Source: Paracoccus laeviglucosivorans
Lineage (GTDB): Bacteria; Pseudomonadota; Alphaproteobacteria; Rhodobacterales; Rhodobacteraceae
NCBI RefSeq assembly: GCF_900182695.1
Contig: NZ_FXTK01000005.1
Location: 1 to 64,000, forward strand
DNA length: 64,000 nt
Direction of reading: 5' to 3'
The position numbers were made by a program, and so were the translations under genes. The notes under the pieces were generated by a model. The model was given only the letters and a program-made list of their open reading frames with translations. It did not search any database and was not told the origin of the DNA. Of the stretch, positions 7,929 through 19,824 are shown piece by piece (the stretch's first letter is position 1; each line of letters begins with the position of its first letter).

Positions 7929-8960
7929 ATGCGCATCTGCCCCGACCTTGCCTCTGCCATCGGCAATACCCCCCTGATCCGTCTGCGTCAGGCGTCCGAG
8001 GAAACCGGCTGCGAGATTCTCGGCAAGGCCGAGTTCATGAACCCCGGCCAGTCTGTCAAGGATCGGGCGGCGCTTTACATCATCAAGGACGCCGTGGCGC
8101 GGGGCGAGCTGAAGCCCGGCGGCACCATCGTCGAGGGAACGGCGGGCAATACCGGCATCGGCCTTGCGCTGGTCGGCGCGTCGATGGGCTTTCGGTCGGT
8201 CATCGTGATCCCGGAAACCCAAAGCCAGGAAAAAAAGGACATGCTGCGCCTTGCGGGCGCTGAATTGGTCGAGGTTCCCGCCGCGCCCTATAAGAACCCC
8301 AACAATTATGTCCGCTATTCGGGCCGCCTTGCCGAGCAATTGGCCAGGACCGAGCCGAACGGCGCGATCTGGGCCAACCAGTTCGACAATACCGCCAACC
8401 GTCAGGCCCATGTCGAAACCACCGGCCCCGAAATCTGGGAACAGACCGGCGGCAAGGTCGATGGCTTCATCTGCGCGGTCGGTTCGGGCGGCACGCTGGC
8501 GGGCGTTGCGATGGCCCTGCAGCCCAAGGGCGTCAAGATCGGTCTGGCCGACCCCGAAGGTGCGGCGCTTTACAGTTTCTATACCGAAGGCGTGTTCGAA
8601 TCCCCCGGCTCGTCCATCACCGAGGGGATCGGGCAGGGGCGCATCACTGCGAACCTTGAAGGCTTCACCCCCGATTTCAACTATCGCATCCCGGATGCCG
8701 AGGCGCTGCCAGTGATCTTTGACCTGCTGGAGCATGAAGGGCTTTGCCTTGGCGGCTCGTCCGGGATCAACATTGCAGGTGCGATCCGCATGGCCCGTGA
8801 CATGGGGCCGGGCCATACCATCGTGACCGTGCTGTGCGATTACGGCACGCGCTACCAGACCAAGCTTTTCAACCCTGACTTCCTGCGCGCCAAAAGCCTG
8901 CCCGTGCCGGAATGGATGGTGCGCAAGCCCGCCGAACTGCCGGAAGTTTTCGAGGACTGA
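7929..8960 (+). CDS. cysK: Cysteine synthase A (O-acetylserine sulfhydrylase)
   Basis: A 343-residue PLP enzyme that makes cysteine from O-acetylserine and sulfide. The PLP lysine lies in NPGQSVKDRAA (Lys44 from this start), the phosphate loop is TAGNTG (71-76), and TSGIN-type loops are conserved (SSGINIAG). The ATG at 7929 fits the family start (MRICPDLASAIGNTPLIRL) and has GAAAGG upstream; the frame is open further back. It follows trgB in the same direction and may also contribute to tellurite tolerance. The next gene begins 4 bases after its stop. Confidence 0.93.
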   Translation: MRICPDLASAIGNTPLIRLRQASEETGCEILGKAEFMNPGQSVKDRAALYIIKDAVARGELKPGGTIVEGTAGNTGIGLALVGASMGFRSVIVIPETQSQEKKDMLRLAGAELVEVPAAPYKNPNNYVRYSGRLAEQLARTEPNGAIWANQFDNTANRQAHVETTGPEIWEQTGGKVDGFICAVGSGGTLAGVAMALQPKGVKIGLADPEGAALYSFYTEGVFESPGSSITEGIGQGRITANLEGFTPDFNYRIPDAEALPVIFDLLEHEGLCLGGSSGINIAGAIRMARDMGPGHTIVTVLCDYGTRYQTKLFNPDFLRAKSLPVPEWMVRKPAELPEVFED

Positions 8961-8964
8961 TTTG

Positions 8965-11439
8965 ATGCAACGCCTGATCGCGCTTCTTGCGGCGCTATTC
9001 GTTACCCTGTCTTTGGTCATCAGCGCCCCCGCCATGGCGCAGGAACCACAGGCACCGGATTACACCGCATGGGAGAAGGTGGCCGGTCAGGCCGAACAGA
9101 TCCTGCAATCCGATCAGGCCAACGATGCCCGGTTGCAGTCGATCCGCGACGAGATGGTGAAATGGCGCGACCGCTTCAAGGCGGCCGAAGGCACCAATTC
9201 GACGCGGATCGGCACATTGAAGGATCAGATCGGGGCGCTTGGTCCGGCCCCGGCGGAAGGCCAGACCGAGGCCGAGGACATCGCCACGCGCCGCAAGCAA
9301 CTGAACGACCAGCTTTCCGAATTGCAGGCTCCGGGCCGTCAGGCGGTCGAGGCGTTCGGGCGGGCCGACGGCATCGTCCAACAGCTTGATCAGACGGTCC
9401 GCCAGCGCCAGACCTATGCGCTGGTCCGGCAGACGCCCACGCCACTGAACCCCGCGAACTGGCCCCCCGCCATCACCGAGGCGGCGGATCTGTTCACCAA
9501 GGTCGCCAATGAGGTGCGAACAAGGTGGAGCGATTTCGGCTCTGGGCCCGATGTCACCAGCCGGATGCTGGTTACCGCAGGTTTCCTGCTGGCGGCGCTG
9601 CTTTTGTTGTCGCGCGGACGGCGCTGGGTGGATTCGCTGCCCACGCGCCTTTCGACGCGGGCCAGCGAACGGTCACGCGCGGCGGTGATCTTTGGCGTGT
9701 CGCTGGGGCAGATCGCCATTCCTTTTATCGGCGTGTTGCTGGCGACCGGGGCGCTGATCGCAACGAACCTGTTCGGCGCATGGGGCAGGCCCTTGCTGCT
9801 GTCGATGCCTGCGGCCAGCCTGTCGCTATTCGGCGGCATCTGGCTGGCGCGGCGGCTGTTCCCCGAACCCGAGGCCACCGTGTCGATGCCGCTGCCCCTG
9901 GCCGACGATCAGCGCAAGCAGGCCGCGTTCCGCGCCGCGATGCTGGCGCTGGCGATGGCGCTGCATCAGCTGTTCTCGCGCTCGGTCCTGCCGTTGGCGG
10001 GGTTCCATAGCCAGACAGACAGCGAAACCGTGCCCCAGCGCCTGACCGAGTCGTCGGCGGGCGTCTGGCATATGGTGATGATCCTGCTGGGTGCGTTCTT
10101 CCTGTTCCAGCTTTGCAACATCCTGCGCAAGCTGCGCCCGTCCGAGGATGTCGAGGCACCCGATTACCGCGTCCGCGTCGTGGCGTTCCTTGGCGTGATG
10201 GGGCGCATCATCGCGATCATCTCGCCCTTGCTGGCGGCGGCGGGGTATGTGAACGGCGCGAACGCGATGCTGTGGTCGTCGATCATGACGCTGTCGCTGG
10301 TCGGGTTGCTGATCATCCTGCAGGATTTTATCGCCGATCTTTACGCCATGGCCAAGGGCGGCGACCAGTCGGCCCGTGACGCGCTGATGCCGGTGCTGAT
10401 CGGCTTTGCGCTGATCATCCTGTCGCTGCCGCTATTCGCGCTGATCTGGGGCGCACGCCCCAGCGATCTGGTCGAGGCATGGAGCCGCACCCAGCAGGGC
10501 TTCAGCTTTGGCGGCGTCCGGCTGTCGCCGATGGGCATTCTGACATTCGTGATCGTCTTCGCACTGGGTTATTCGCTGACAGGCTTTATTCAGGGCGCGT
10601 TCCGCAGCACCATCCTGCCCAAGACCAAGTTGGATACCGGGGGGCAAACCGCCGTCACCTCGATGATCGGATATATCGGCGTGGCGCTGGCGGCGCTGCT
10701 GGCGATCACCGCGGCGGGGATCAACCTGACCTCGCTGGCCTTTGTCGCTGGTGCGCTGTCGGTCGGTATCGGTTTCGGGATGCAGCAGGTCGTGTCGAAC
10801 TTTGTGTCGGGCATCATCCTGCTGGTCGAACGCCCCATCGCGGTCGGCGACTGGATCGAGGTCGGCGGTCAGCAGGGCATCGTGAAAAAGATGGCCGTGC
10901 GCGCGACGCAGATCCAGACCTTCGACCGCACACAGGTCATCGTCCCGAACTCGAATCTGATCACGCAGCCGGTGACGAACTGGACCCGCACCAGCCTGCA
11001 GGGCCGCATCATCGTGCCGATTTCCGTGGTCAACGGCTCGGATCACCGCCTTGTCACCAAGATACTGAAGGAAATCGCCGAGGATCAGCCGACCGTCATG
11101 GTGACGCCGCCGCCTTCGGTATTTCTGCGCAGCGTGGGCACCAACGGGCAAAGCTACGAATTGCGGGCGATCATTTCGGACATCAACGGCGGCTTGGGCG
11201 TCACTTCCGAAATCTATCACCAGATACTGGAGCGTTTCGCCGATGCGGGCATCATCCTGCCCGCCAGCACGCGGGGCGCGATGGATGTCTACATGAAGGA
11301 GGATCCGGTGATCGAGCCGGTCGAGATCGAGACGGCCGCGACGGGAAAGCCCGACGATCCGCAAAAGCTGCCGCCTCAGGAAGCCGAAAGCAATGACGGC
11401 GCCGAGGGCAGCCCATCAGGACAGCCCGACCGGACATGA
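8965..11439 (+). CDS. Mechanosensitive ion channel, MscS family with DUF3772 N-terminus
   Basis: An 824-residue inner-membrane channel. A signal peptide ends around AMAQ (residues 24-27), followed by a periplasmic DUF3772-like coiled region, roughly ten membrane segments, and the MscS pore-lining helix and beta domain (AGALSVGIGFGMQQVVSNFVSGIILLVERPI, then VGDWIEV and the RATQIQTFDRTQVIVPNS block). It probably releases solutes on hypo-osmotic shock. The C-terminal tail is charged and Pro/Glu rich. ATG at 8965 was chosen over the overlapping TTG at 8962. Its stop overlaps the start of the VOC gene (ATGA). Confidence 0.92.
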   Translation: MQRLIALLAALFVTLSLVISAPAMAQEPQAPDYTAWEKVAGQAEQILQSDQANDARLQSIRDEMVKWRDRFKAAEGTNSTRIGTLKDQIGALGPAPAEGQTEAEDIATRRKQLNDQLSELQAPGRQAVEAFGRADGIVQQLDQTVRQRQTYALVRQTPTPLNPANWPPAITEAADLFTKVANEVRTRWSDFGSGPDVTSRMLVTAGFLLAALLLLSRGRRWVDSLPTRLSTRASERSRAAVIFGVSLGQIAIPFIGVLLATGALIATNLFGAWGRPLLLSMPAASLSLFGGIWLARRLFPEPEATVSMPLPLADDQRKQAAFRAAMLALAMALHQLFSRSVLPLAGFHSQTDSETVPQRLTESSAGVWHMVMILLGAFFLFQLCNILRKLRPSEDVEAPDYRVRVVAFLGVMGRIIAIISPLLAAAGYVNGANAMLWSSIMTLSLVGLLIILQDFIADLYAMAKGGDQSARDALMPVLIGFALIILSLPLFALIWGARPSDLVEAWSRTQQGFSFGGVRLSPMGILTFVIVFALGYSLTGFIQGAFRSTILPKTKLDTGGQTAVTSMIGYIGVALAALLAITAAGINLTSLAFVAGALSVGIGFGMQQVVSNFVSGIILLVERPIAVGDWIEVGGQQGIVKKMAVRATQIQTFDRTQVIVPNSNLITQPVTNWTRTSLQGRIIVPISVVNGSDHRLVTKILKEIAEDQPTVMVTPPPSVFLRSVGTNGQSYELRAIISDINGGLGVTSEIYHQILERFADAGIILPASTRGAMDVYMKEDPVIEPVEIETAATGKPDDPQKLPPQEAESNDGAEGSPSGQPDRT

Positions 11440-11798
11440 TCGCGTTTCACCGCGCCATTCCGATCCTGCGCAGCTTCGACGAAGCCAAGGCGCGCGATTT
11501 CTATTGCGGGTTTCTTGGCTTCACAGTCGGGTTCCAGCATCGGTTTCACCCCACCGCGCCGCTTTACATGGAGGTCGAGCGGGCAGGGCTGAAACTGCAT
11601 CTGTCGGAACATCACGGCGATGCCACGCCCGGTTCGACCGTGTTCGTGCCGATGCAGGGCGCGGCTGAATTCCATGCCGAATTGCTGGCGCGGGATTATC
11701 CCAACAACCGACCGGGGCTAGAGGATCTGCCCTGGGGCCGTCAGGTTGAGGTGATCGACCCGTTTGGCAATCGCATCCGCTTTTGCCAGCAGGACTAG
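11436..11798 (+). CDS. VOC/glyoxalase superfamily protein (bleomycin-resistance-like)
   Basis: A 120-residue single-domain protein of the vicinal oxygen chelate fold: ARDFYCGFLGFTVGFQ near the start, LHLSEHHGDA in the middle, and the DPFGNRIRFCQ ending typical of glyoxalase/bleomycin-resistance proteins. It may bind a metal and a small ligand; the actual substrate is unknown. Its ATG overlaps the stop of the MscS gene, so the two are probably co-translated. Its stop overlaps the stop of the opposing permease gene by four bases. Confidence 0.82.
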   Translation: MIAFHRAIPILRSFDEAKARDFYCGFLGFTVGFQHRFHPTAPLYMEVERAGLKLHLSEHHGDATPGSTVFVPMQGAAEFHAELLARDYPNNRPGLEDLPWGRQVEVIDPFGNRIRFCQQD

Positions 11799-12883
11799 GC
11801 GCGCAGACGCACGCCACGCGCCTCGGCCTCGGGCAGCCCTTCTTGCGAAATCAGCACGGCGACGGGGCGAAGCCAGCTGACATGCGAACAGACGATCATC
11901 ACCGCGACCATGATCGGAACGGCCAGAAACGTGCCCGCCAATCCCCAGATCGCACCCCAGAACGCCAGCGCCAGCACGATCCCGAACGACGACAGCCGCA
12001 GCGTCTGACCCAGCAGGGCGGGTTCGAAGAAATTCCCGATGATGAAATGCACAGCCGCCACGGCGCCGCCGACGCCCAGCGTCATGCTAAGCGTTCCGGT
12101 CTGGGCCAGCACCACCGCGACCGTGATGACCGTCGCGATGATCGAGCCGATGGTGGGGATGAATTTCAGGATGAATGTCAGCGTGGCAATCGCGCCCGCA
12201 AGCTCCAGCCCGGCAAAGCGGAACACCAGCCAGATCAGCGCCGCCGTCACCGCGTTGATCGCGGCCTTGACGACCAGATAGCGGTTCACCCGGTGCATGA
12301 TGGAATGGATGATCGCCGTGACTTCGGCAGCGCGGGCGGGGTTGCCTGTCAGACGCTCGATCTTGACCGGGAACCAGATGCGTTCACCGAACATGAACCC
12401 CACGAAGATGACGATCAGCACCGAGCCGGAAATCAGATTCGAGGCCTGCCCCGCAGCCGATCGCAGCCAGCCGGCCATATCGACGCTGCCAAGGAAGGTC
12501 GCGATGGATTCCTGCGCCTTTGGCCCCCAGCGTTCGCTAAGCGCCGACAAGACGGCCTGCGCCCGGTCGGAATACTGGATCGAGATGGTCACCACCTCGT
12601 TCACCTGTGCCACCACGGTCGTCGCTGCCCATAACAGGCCCACGGCAATCGCGATCAGTGCCAGCGTCGTTGCCAGCCAATTGGGCACTTTCAGCCGCGC
12701 AAAGGCCGAAATCGCGTCCGAGGTCAGCGAAAAGATGATGATCGCAAAGGCCAGACAGATCAGCAGGAACTTGGCCTGAACCAGCAGGAACAGGATCAGC
12801 GCAAAGGCGATGACGCCCAGAAATCCGGTTTGCAAACGCTCGCTTAGCTGCGAGTCCCTAGCCTTCAACGCCGATCCCCTCAT
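11795..12883 (-). CDS. AI-2E family transporter (PerM/YdiK-like permease)
   Basis: A 362-residue membrane protein with about eight hydrophobic segments. The family signatures are seen: the NWLATTLALIAIAVGLL block, the central soluble region (VNEVVTISIQYSDRAQAVL), and the C-terminal LKFIPTIGSIIATVIT, VHFIIGNFFEPALLGQTLRLS and FLAVPIMVAVMIV stretches. Members export autoinducer-2 or act as Na+/H+ antiporters; the function here is open. ATG at 12883 was chosen; an in-frame TTG at 12916 is possible but would start four bases before the end of gyrA. The gene lies directly downstream of gyrA. Confidence 0.87.
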   Translation of the reverse strand: MRGSALKARDSQLSERLQTGFLGVIAFALILFLLVQAKFLLICLAFAIIIFSLTSDAISAFARLKVPNWLATTLALIAIAVGLLWAATTVVAQVNEVVTISIQYSDRAQAVLSALSERWGPKAQESIATFLGSVDMAGWLRSAAGQASNLISGSVLIVIFVGFMFGERIWFPVKIERLTGNPARAAEVTAIIHSIMHRVNRYLVVKAAINAVTAALIWLVFRFAGLELAGAIATLTFILKFIPTIGSIIATVITVAVVLAQTGTLSMTLGVGGAVAAVHFIIGNFFEPALLGQTLRLSSFGIVLALAFWGAIWGLAGTFLAVPIMVAVMIVCSHVSWLRPVAVLISQEGLPEAEARGVRLRA

Positions 12884-12919
12884 GATTGGGCAGCCGGGGC
12901 GAAACACCCCGGCCAAGGG

Positions 12920-15667
<2,748 letters not shown>

Positions 15668-15759
15668 AGGGTCGCCTCAACATTTTGTTGATAGCGGTCT
15701 ATCCCATACCAGCCGAAGGTGCAATCTTGACGGTCGCGTAACGGCCCGAAAAGCCCCGA

Positions 15760-16254
15760 TCAGGCCAGACCGCCCAGACGTTTGCGTCCGCGCAGACAGG
15801 CGGCCCAGATCCCGGTCAACCCGGCCGAGCAGACAGCGTTCCATCCGGCCATGGAAATACCCAGAAAGCTCCATGCAACCGCATCGCAGCGCACGACGGG
15901 GGCCTTTTCCAGCGCGGCCATCAAATCCTGCGTCGACATGGTGGCAAGCCCGCCCACGCCGCCCGAGCAATGCTGCGGGCCCTGCCAAAGCTGCAATTCG
16001 ACGCCCGCGTGATAGATCGCGATGCCGCAGGCCGCCATGGCGGCCAGCATCCCCAGAAGCGCCAGCCAGCGTTTCCAGCCCAGAACGGCGATCAGCCCGC
16101 CGATGATCGCGGCCACCAGATGCGGCCAGCGTTGCAGGATGCAAAGCTCGCACGGGGCATAGCCGAGCTGTTGAAAGGTCAGCGCCGCCGCCAGCAGGGC
16201 CGCTGATCCGGCGCCCGCCAACATCCCAAGATTTCTGAGGTTCGTCTGTGACAT
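15760..16254 (-). CDS. dsbB: Disulfide bond formation protein DsbB
   Basis: A 164-residue inner-membrane protein with four hydrophobic helices. It shows the DsbB redox pairs: CxxC in the first periplasmic loop (Cys35-Glu-Leu-Cys38) followed by QRWPHL, and Cys96 and Cys123 in the second loop. It passes electrons from DsbA to quinone. ATG at 16254 (MSQTNLRNL) fits the family; the frame extends upstream to 16290. It lies upstream of gyrA and downstream of dedA, all on the minus strand. Confidence 0.92.
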   Translation of the reverse strand: MSQTNLRNLGMLAGAGSAALLAAALTFQQLGYAPCELCILQRWPHLVAAIIGGLIAVLGWKRWLALLGMLAAMAACGIAIYHAGVELQLWQGPQHCSGGVGGLATMSTQDLMAALEKAPVVRCDAVAWSFLGISMAGWNAVCSAGLTGIWAACLRGRKRLGGLA

Positions 16255-16308
16255 GGCGCTTTCGTTAGGGCCGGTTTCGCGTGTGGGCAAGTGCCGTTTG
16301 CGTGAAGC

Positions 16309-16905
16309 TTAGTGCGGCTTCCAGGTGATGACGCGGTAAAGATAGGCTGCCACCACGGTGATGACGACCAGCTTGGACAGCGGGTCGATATAGCCTTCGA
16401 CGCGGGTATAGTTCTCATGCAGGATCAGGCCGGCGAAGGTCAGGATGCCGGTCCAGATCGCGCTGCCCGCCGCCGTATAGGCCAGAAACTTCCAGAACGG
16501 CATCCGCGCCAGCCCGGCAGGCACCGAAATCAGCGTGCGGATCGCGGGCAGCATCCGACCGAAAAAGACGGCGGTGCCGCCATGCTTTTCGAACCAGCCC
16601 CGCGCGTTGTCGATATCCGAGGGCGAAAGGGTCAGCAGCCGACCGTGCTTTGCGGCAAAACGCTTCAGCCGCGCCTCTCCGATCCACATGCCGATCAGAT
16701 ACCATGCCGTGGTGCCGATGGTGGAACCGATGGTGCCGATCAGGATGGTCAGGCCCAGCGACAATTTGCCCTGTGCGGCCAGAAAGCCCGCCAGCGGCAT
16801 GATGACTTCGGACGGGATGGGCGGAAACAGGTGTTCGGCCACCATCAGCAGGAAGACGCCTGCATATCCCCAGCTGTCGATCGTCGATACCACCCAGTCA
16901 AACAT
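16309..16905 (-). CDS. DedA family membrane protein
   Basis: A 198-residue membrane protein of the DedA/SNARE-associated (VTT) family, now thought to scramble or recycle lipid carriers such as undecaprenyl phosphate. Key features: EHLFPPIPSEVIMPLAGFLA with the conserved acidic and Pro residues, GSTIGTTAWYLIGMWIGEARL, and FFGRMLPAIRTLISVPAGLARM with the conserved Arg. ATG at 16905 was chosen for the GGAG about eight bases upstream; an alternative ATG at 16917 is in frame. It is divergent from the YpfJ-type gene, with about 145 bp between for promoters. Confidence 0.92.
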   Translation of the reverse strand: MFDWVVSTIDSWGYAGVFLLMVAEHLFPPIPSEVIMPLAGFLAAQGKLSLGLTILIGTIGSTIGTTAWYLIGMWIGEARLKRFAAKHGRLLTLSPSDIDNARGWFEKHGGTAVFFGRMLPAIRTLISVPAGLARMPFWKFLAYTAAGSAIWTGILTFAGLILHENYTRVEGYIDPLSKLVVITVVAAYLYRVITWKPH

Positions 16906-17049
16906 CGTAAACTCCATCCAAGAACATGCGTTTGCTGAATGTGCAGGACGCATCTGTCAACCCCGCGACAGTATTGCAGCTTTTACCTTTTGGGTTCATC
17001 CTTCGCCGAAGTCAGTTTCATCGTTTCAGGTTCAAGTTCGGAGGCACTC

Positions 17050-17898
17050 ATGGAGTGGCGTGGCAGGCGGGGCAGCCGCAATGTCGAGGATCGGCGGGGC
17101 ATGGGCGGCGCAGGCGTCGGCGGCATCGGCATCGTGGGCACGCTGGTGGTGCTGGCTGTCGGCTATTTCTTTGGCATCGACATCTCACCCCTTGTCGGCG
17201 GTATGCAGGGCGAACCGAGTTCGACGGAACAGCGCGAACTGACGCAGGAAGAACAGCAGATCGGCCAGTTCGTGTCCGTCGTGCTGGCGGATACCGAAGA
17301 GGTCTGGACCCGTATCCTGCCCCAGCAGACCGGCGTGGAATATGTCGATCCGCAGCTGGTGATGTTCTCGGGCGTGGTTGCGTCGGCGTGTGGCAGCGCG
17401 CAATCGGCCATGGGGCCGTTCTATTGCCCCAATGACCGCAAGGTCTATCTGGATACCGATTTTTTCCGCACCATGCAGCGCCAGATGGGGGCAGGGGGCG
17501 ATTTCGCCTATGCCTATGTCATCGCGCATGAAGTGGGTCACCATGTTCAGAACCTGCTGGGCATCCTTGGCCAGACCATGCAGGCGCGTCAGCAATCCAG
17601 CCAGACGGTGGCCAACCGCATCTCGGTCCTGACCGAGCTGCAGGCCGATTGCTTTGCGGGCATCTGGGCGCGGGGGGCCAGCGAACAGTTCGGCAGCATC
17701 GAACAGGGCGACATCGAAGAGGCGATCAATGCCGCCGCAGCGGTGGGCGACGATACGCTGATGGAAAAGGCGGGCCGTGCGCCCATGCCCGACGCCTTTA
17801 CCCACGGCTCGTCCGAAGAACGCATGACGTGGTTCATGCGTGGCTATCAGTCAGGCCAGATGGGGCAATGCGACACGTTCAAGGCGGCGGGGCTGTAA
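17050..17898 (+). CDS. YpfJ-type zinc metallopeptidase
   Basis: A 282-residue protein of the YpfJ family (neutral zinc metallopeptidase, DUF2342-like clan). One N-terminal transmembrane helix (about residues 25-43) anchors it. The zinc motif is HEVGH (160-164) in VIAHEVGHHVQNLLG, and LQADCFAGIWARG further on supplies the third zinc ligand region. Two Cys in SACGSAQSAMGPFYC are conserved. The substrate is unknown. ATG at 17050 has GGAGG just upstream. The gene is convergent with the lipoprotein gene. Confidence 0.92.
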   Translation: MEWRGRRGSRNVEDRRGMGGAGVGGIGIVGTLVVLAVGYFFGIDISPLVGGMQGEPSSTEQRELTQEEQQIGQFVSVVLADTEEVWTRILPQQTGVEYVDPQLVMFSGVVASACGSAQSAMGPFYCPNDRKVYLDTDFFRTMQRQMGAGGDFAYAYVIAHEVGHHVQNLLGILGQTMQARQQSSQTVANRISVLTELQADCFAGIWARGASEQFGSIEQGDIEEAINAAAAVGDDTLMEKAGRAPMPDAFTHGSSEERMTWFMRGYQSGQMGQCDTFKAAGL

Positions 17899-17922
17899 GC
17901 ACCCCGCCCAATTCGCGGCCCG

Positions 17923-18285
17923 TCAGCGGTTTTGCAGCACCGACAGGATGGCCGGGTTGATTTCACCCCGCTGCATGGCCTCGAAATCGGTGGCGCTTAG
18001 CCTGCCATCCTCAACTCCCGCGACCATGCGATTGCAAAAGGTCGCGGGCACGTCGGCGGCGCTGACGTTCATCAATACGCCCATATTGGCGACATCGCGC
18101 GGGGCATAGCCGCCCGCCATGCGCTGGCATTGCGCCATGAACGATTGCCGCTGTGCCGGGTTTTGCAGCGCAGTGCGGGCCGTGTCCAACCGCTGGTCGG
18201 TCATCGGCTGGGCCTGCGACATGGGGGCCGCGTCGCAACCCGCCAGCAAAGCCGTGGTGAGGGCGGCGAAAAGGGCGATACGCAT
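17923..18285 (-). CDS. Putative small lipoprotein of unknown function
   Basis: A 120-residue protein. The start MRIALFAALTTALLAGCDAAP gives a signal peptide with lipobox LAGC, so it should be lipid-anchored after cleavage before Cys. The rest is soluble with two more Cys (AQCQRM and ATFCNRMV), which could pair in the periplasm. I recognise no named domain. The ATG at 18285 was chosen because the signal peptide begins there and AGGAT-like bases precede it. Confidence 0.75.
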   Translation of the reverse strand: MRIALFAALTTALLAGCDAAPMSQAQPMTDQRLDTARTALQNPAQRQSFMAQCQRMAGGYAPRDVANMGVLMNVSAADVPATFCNRMVAGVEDGRLSATDFEAMQRGEINPAILSVLQNR

Positions 18286-18358
18286 CTTTTGATCCTCCGT
18301 CAGCATGTGCGTGTGACAGGGGCGATCCAATCAACCCTTTATGACAGTTCGATCAAAT

Positions 18359-18547
18359 TTAAGGCTTTGGCAGGTGCATTCCGCGCGGTCGGTCCAATTC
18401 CGCCCATTCGGGCCAAAGCCCCAGATGTTCCAGCCCTGCAAGGACCAGACCGGCTGCGATGATGGCAAGAACCAGCTTGACCATGCGCGCGCTTGGCGGA
18501 TTTCGCGCCCAACGCGATGCCCGGATCAGCCAGATGAGGTTGTTCAT
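18359..18547 (-). CDS. Small single-span membrane protein, unknown function
   Basis: A 62-residue protein: a basic amphipathic N-terminus (LIRASRWARNPPSARM), one hydrophobic helix (VKLVLAIIAAGLVLAGLEHLGL) and a Trp/Pro-rich tail. From memory, near-identical small proteins occur beside coq10 in Rhodobacteraceae, which supports it as a real gene. AAAGGG lies upstream of the ATG. It is divergent from coq10 with about 58 bp between. Function unknown. Confidence 0.68.
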   Translation of the reverse strand: MNNLIWLIRASRWARNPPSARMVKLVLAIIAAGLVLAGLEHLGLWPEWAELDRPRGMHLPKP

Positions 18548-18605
18548 TTACCCTTTCCCCTGCTAGTGCTGCGCGCGAACCGAAAAGAACTGCCGGGACC
18601 ACGCC

Positions 18606-19055
18606 TTGCCTCAGCACAGCGACAGCCGCATCCTGCCCTATACCGCCAGCCAGATGTATGCGCTGGTGGCCGATGTCGAAAGATACCCCGAGTTCCTGCC
18701 GTGGAACAGCGCCGCCCGGATTCGGTCCCGCAAGCCCGCCCCCGGCGGCAGCGAGGTGATCGAGGCGGATCTGGTCATCAGCTTCAAGGTCTTTCGCGAA
18801 CGCTTCGGGTCGCGCGTGACGCTGTGGCCGGACCAAAAGCGCATCGACACCGAATATCTGGATGGGCCGTTCAAATATCTCAAAAGCGGCTGGACCTTTG
18901 CCGATTTGCCCGAAGGCGGCAGCAAGGTCGATTTCTTTGTCGATTTCGAATTCCGCAACGCCATCCTTGGCAAGGTGATCGGCGTGGTCTTTGGCGAGGC
19001 GATGACCCGCATCGTCCGCGCCTTCGAAGACCGTGCCAAGGCGCTTTACGGCTAG
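18606..19055 (+). CDS. COQ10/RatA-type START-domain protein (ubiquinone binding)
   Basis: A 149-residue protein of the polyketide cyclase/START-like family. The opening ILPYTASQMYALVADVERYPEFLPWNSAAR is the hallmark of COQ10/RatA proteins, with VDFEFRNAILGKVIG at the end of the barrel. COQ10 binds ubiquinone and helps respiration; the RatA toxin name in databases reflects one E. coli homologue. The start is TTG at 18606 (Met-Pro-Gln-His), which fits family starts; GGGACC precedes it. Its stop overlaps that of the opposing sulfotransferase gene. Confidence 0.88.
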   Translation: MPQHSDSRILPYTASQMYALVADVERYPEFLPWNSAARIRSRKPAPGGSEVIEADLVISFKVFRERFGSRVTLWPDQKRIDTEYLDGPFKYLKSGWTFADLPEGGSKVDFFVDFEFRNAILGKVIGVVFGEAMTRIVRAFEDRAKALYG

Positions 19056-19669
19056 GCGGGCTGCGGCACGCTGTGCCGCGCCGCTTCCCAGACGGCATAT
19101 TCGGGGGCCAACGCCTTGCGCATCTCGGCCTCGGTCTCGGGCGGCAGGTCGGTTGCGGCCTGCGGCGAGACATTGGTGCGCTTCAGCGCAATCTTGATCC
19201 CCAGCCGGTTCGACAGGAATGCGGTTAGCGCGTCCATCGCCTCGTAGCGATAGACATGCTCGACGGTCATGTGGCCGTCATTGTCGATCAGAAAGTCCGA
19301 CTGCTTGCCCAGCCGCGCATGAGGTGGGCGTTCCCCGGCAGACAAATAGTCGCGCAGGAATTGTTCGAAACTGATATGGGCGGTGCTGTTCGGGCGGCCG
19401 ATCAATTCGTCGCGCGACCGAAAGCGATACCAGCTGCGCAGCCAGTCCAGCGGCTCGCGGATCACCGCCACGCTTTCAAAGCGTTTCGTGCCCAAAGGCA
19501 GCAGCAACGGGCGGATGCGGTTGATGAATTGCCGATGATTCAGATGCTTGATCTCGGGGCGGTCGCGGAACGCGATTTCGGCAGCAGGGGAAAGTGCCTG
19601 TTCCAATGCCGTGGTTCCGGTTTTCGGGATGGACAGCAGGACTAGGCGCGGCTCGATAAAGATCAGCAT
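19052..19669 (-). CDS. Sulfotransferase-family protein
   Basis: A 205-residue protein with the PAPS 5'-phosphosulfate loop SIPKTGTT (residues 13-20) and the 3'-phosphate-binding region VAVIREPLDWLRSWYRFRSR. These are the two motifs of the P-loop sulfotransferase fold. Rhodobacteraceae carry many such proteins annotated as gamma-glutamyl kinase or sulfotransferase. The acceptor is unknown. It is convergent with coq10, the two stops sharing CTAG-type overlap. Confidence 0.8.
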   Translation of the reverse strand: MLIFIEPRLVLLSIPKTGTTALEQALSPAAEIAFRDRPEIKHLNHRQFINRIRPLLLPLGTKRFESVAVIREPLDWLRSWYRFRSRDELIGRPNSTAHISFEQFLRDYLSAGERPPHARLGKQSDFLIDNDGHMTVEHVYRYEAMDALTAFLSNRLGIKIALKRTNVSPQAATDLPPETEAEMRKALAPEYAVWEAARHSVPQPA

Positions 19670-19824
19670 TTTGTTCCGTCAGCGATGTCTGGCATCGGCT
19701 TAACGGGGCACCGTCTGGGCTGCAAGCCCACCGGCCAGCTTTCGCCATACGCGAACAAAACAGGCGTAATTTCTGGCCGAGCGGGTGTATGATGCCAGTC
19801 GGATCGTCAGGAAGGGGAAAGCCG

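Noticed and set aside
6636..9035. Open frame of about 800 codons on the minus strand
   Set aside because: Antisense to trgB and cysK and crossing into the MscS gene; no recognisable family, Arg/Pro-rich.
19670..19824. Searched for a promoter or RNA between the sulfotransferase and the 68-residue protein gene
   Set aside because: Only weak short inverted repeats were seen; nothing that supports a feature.
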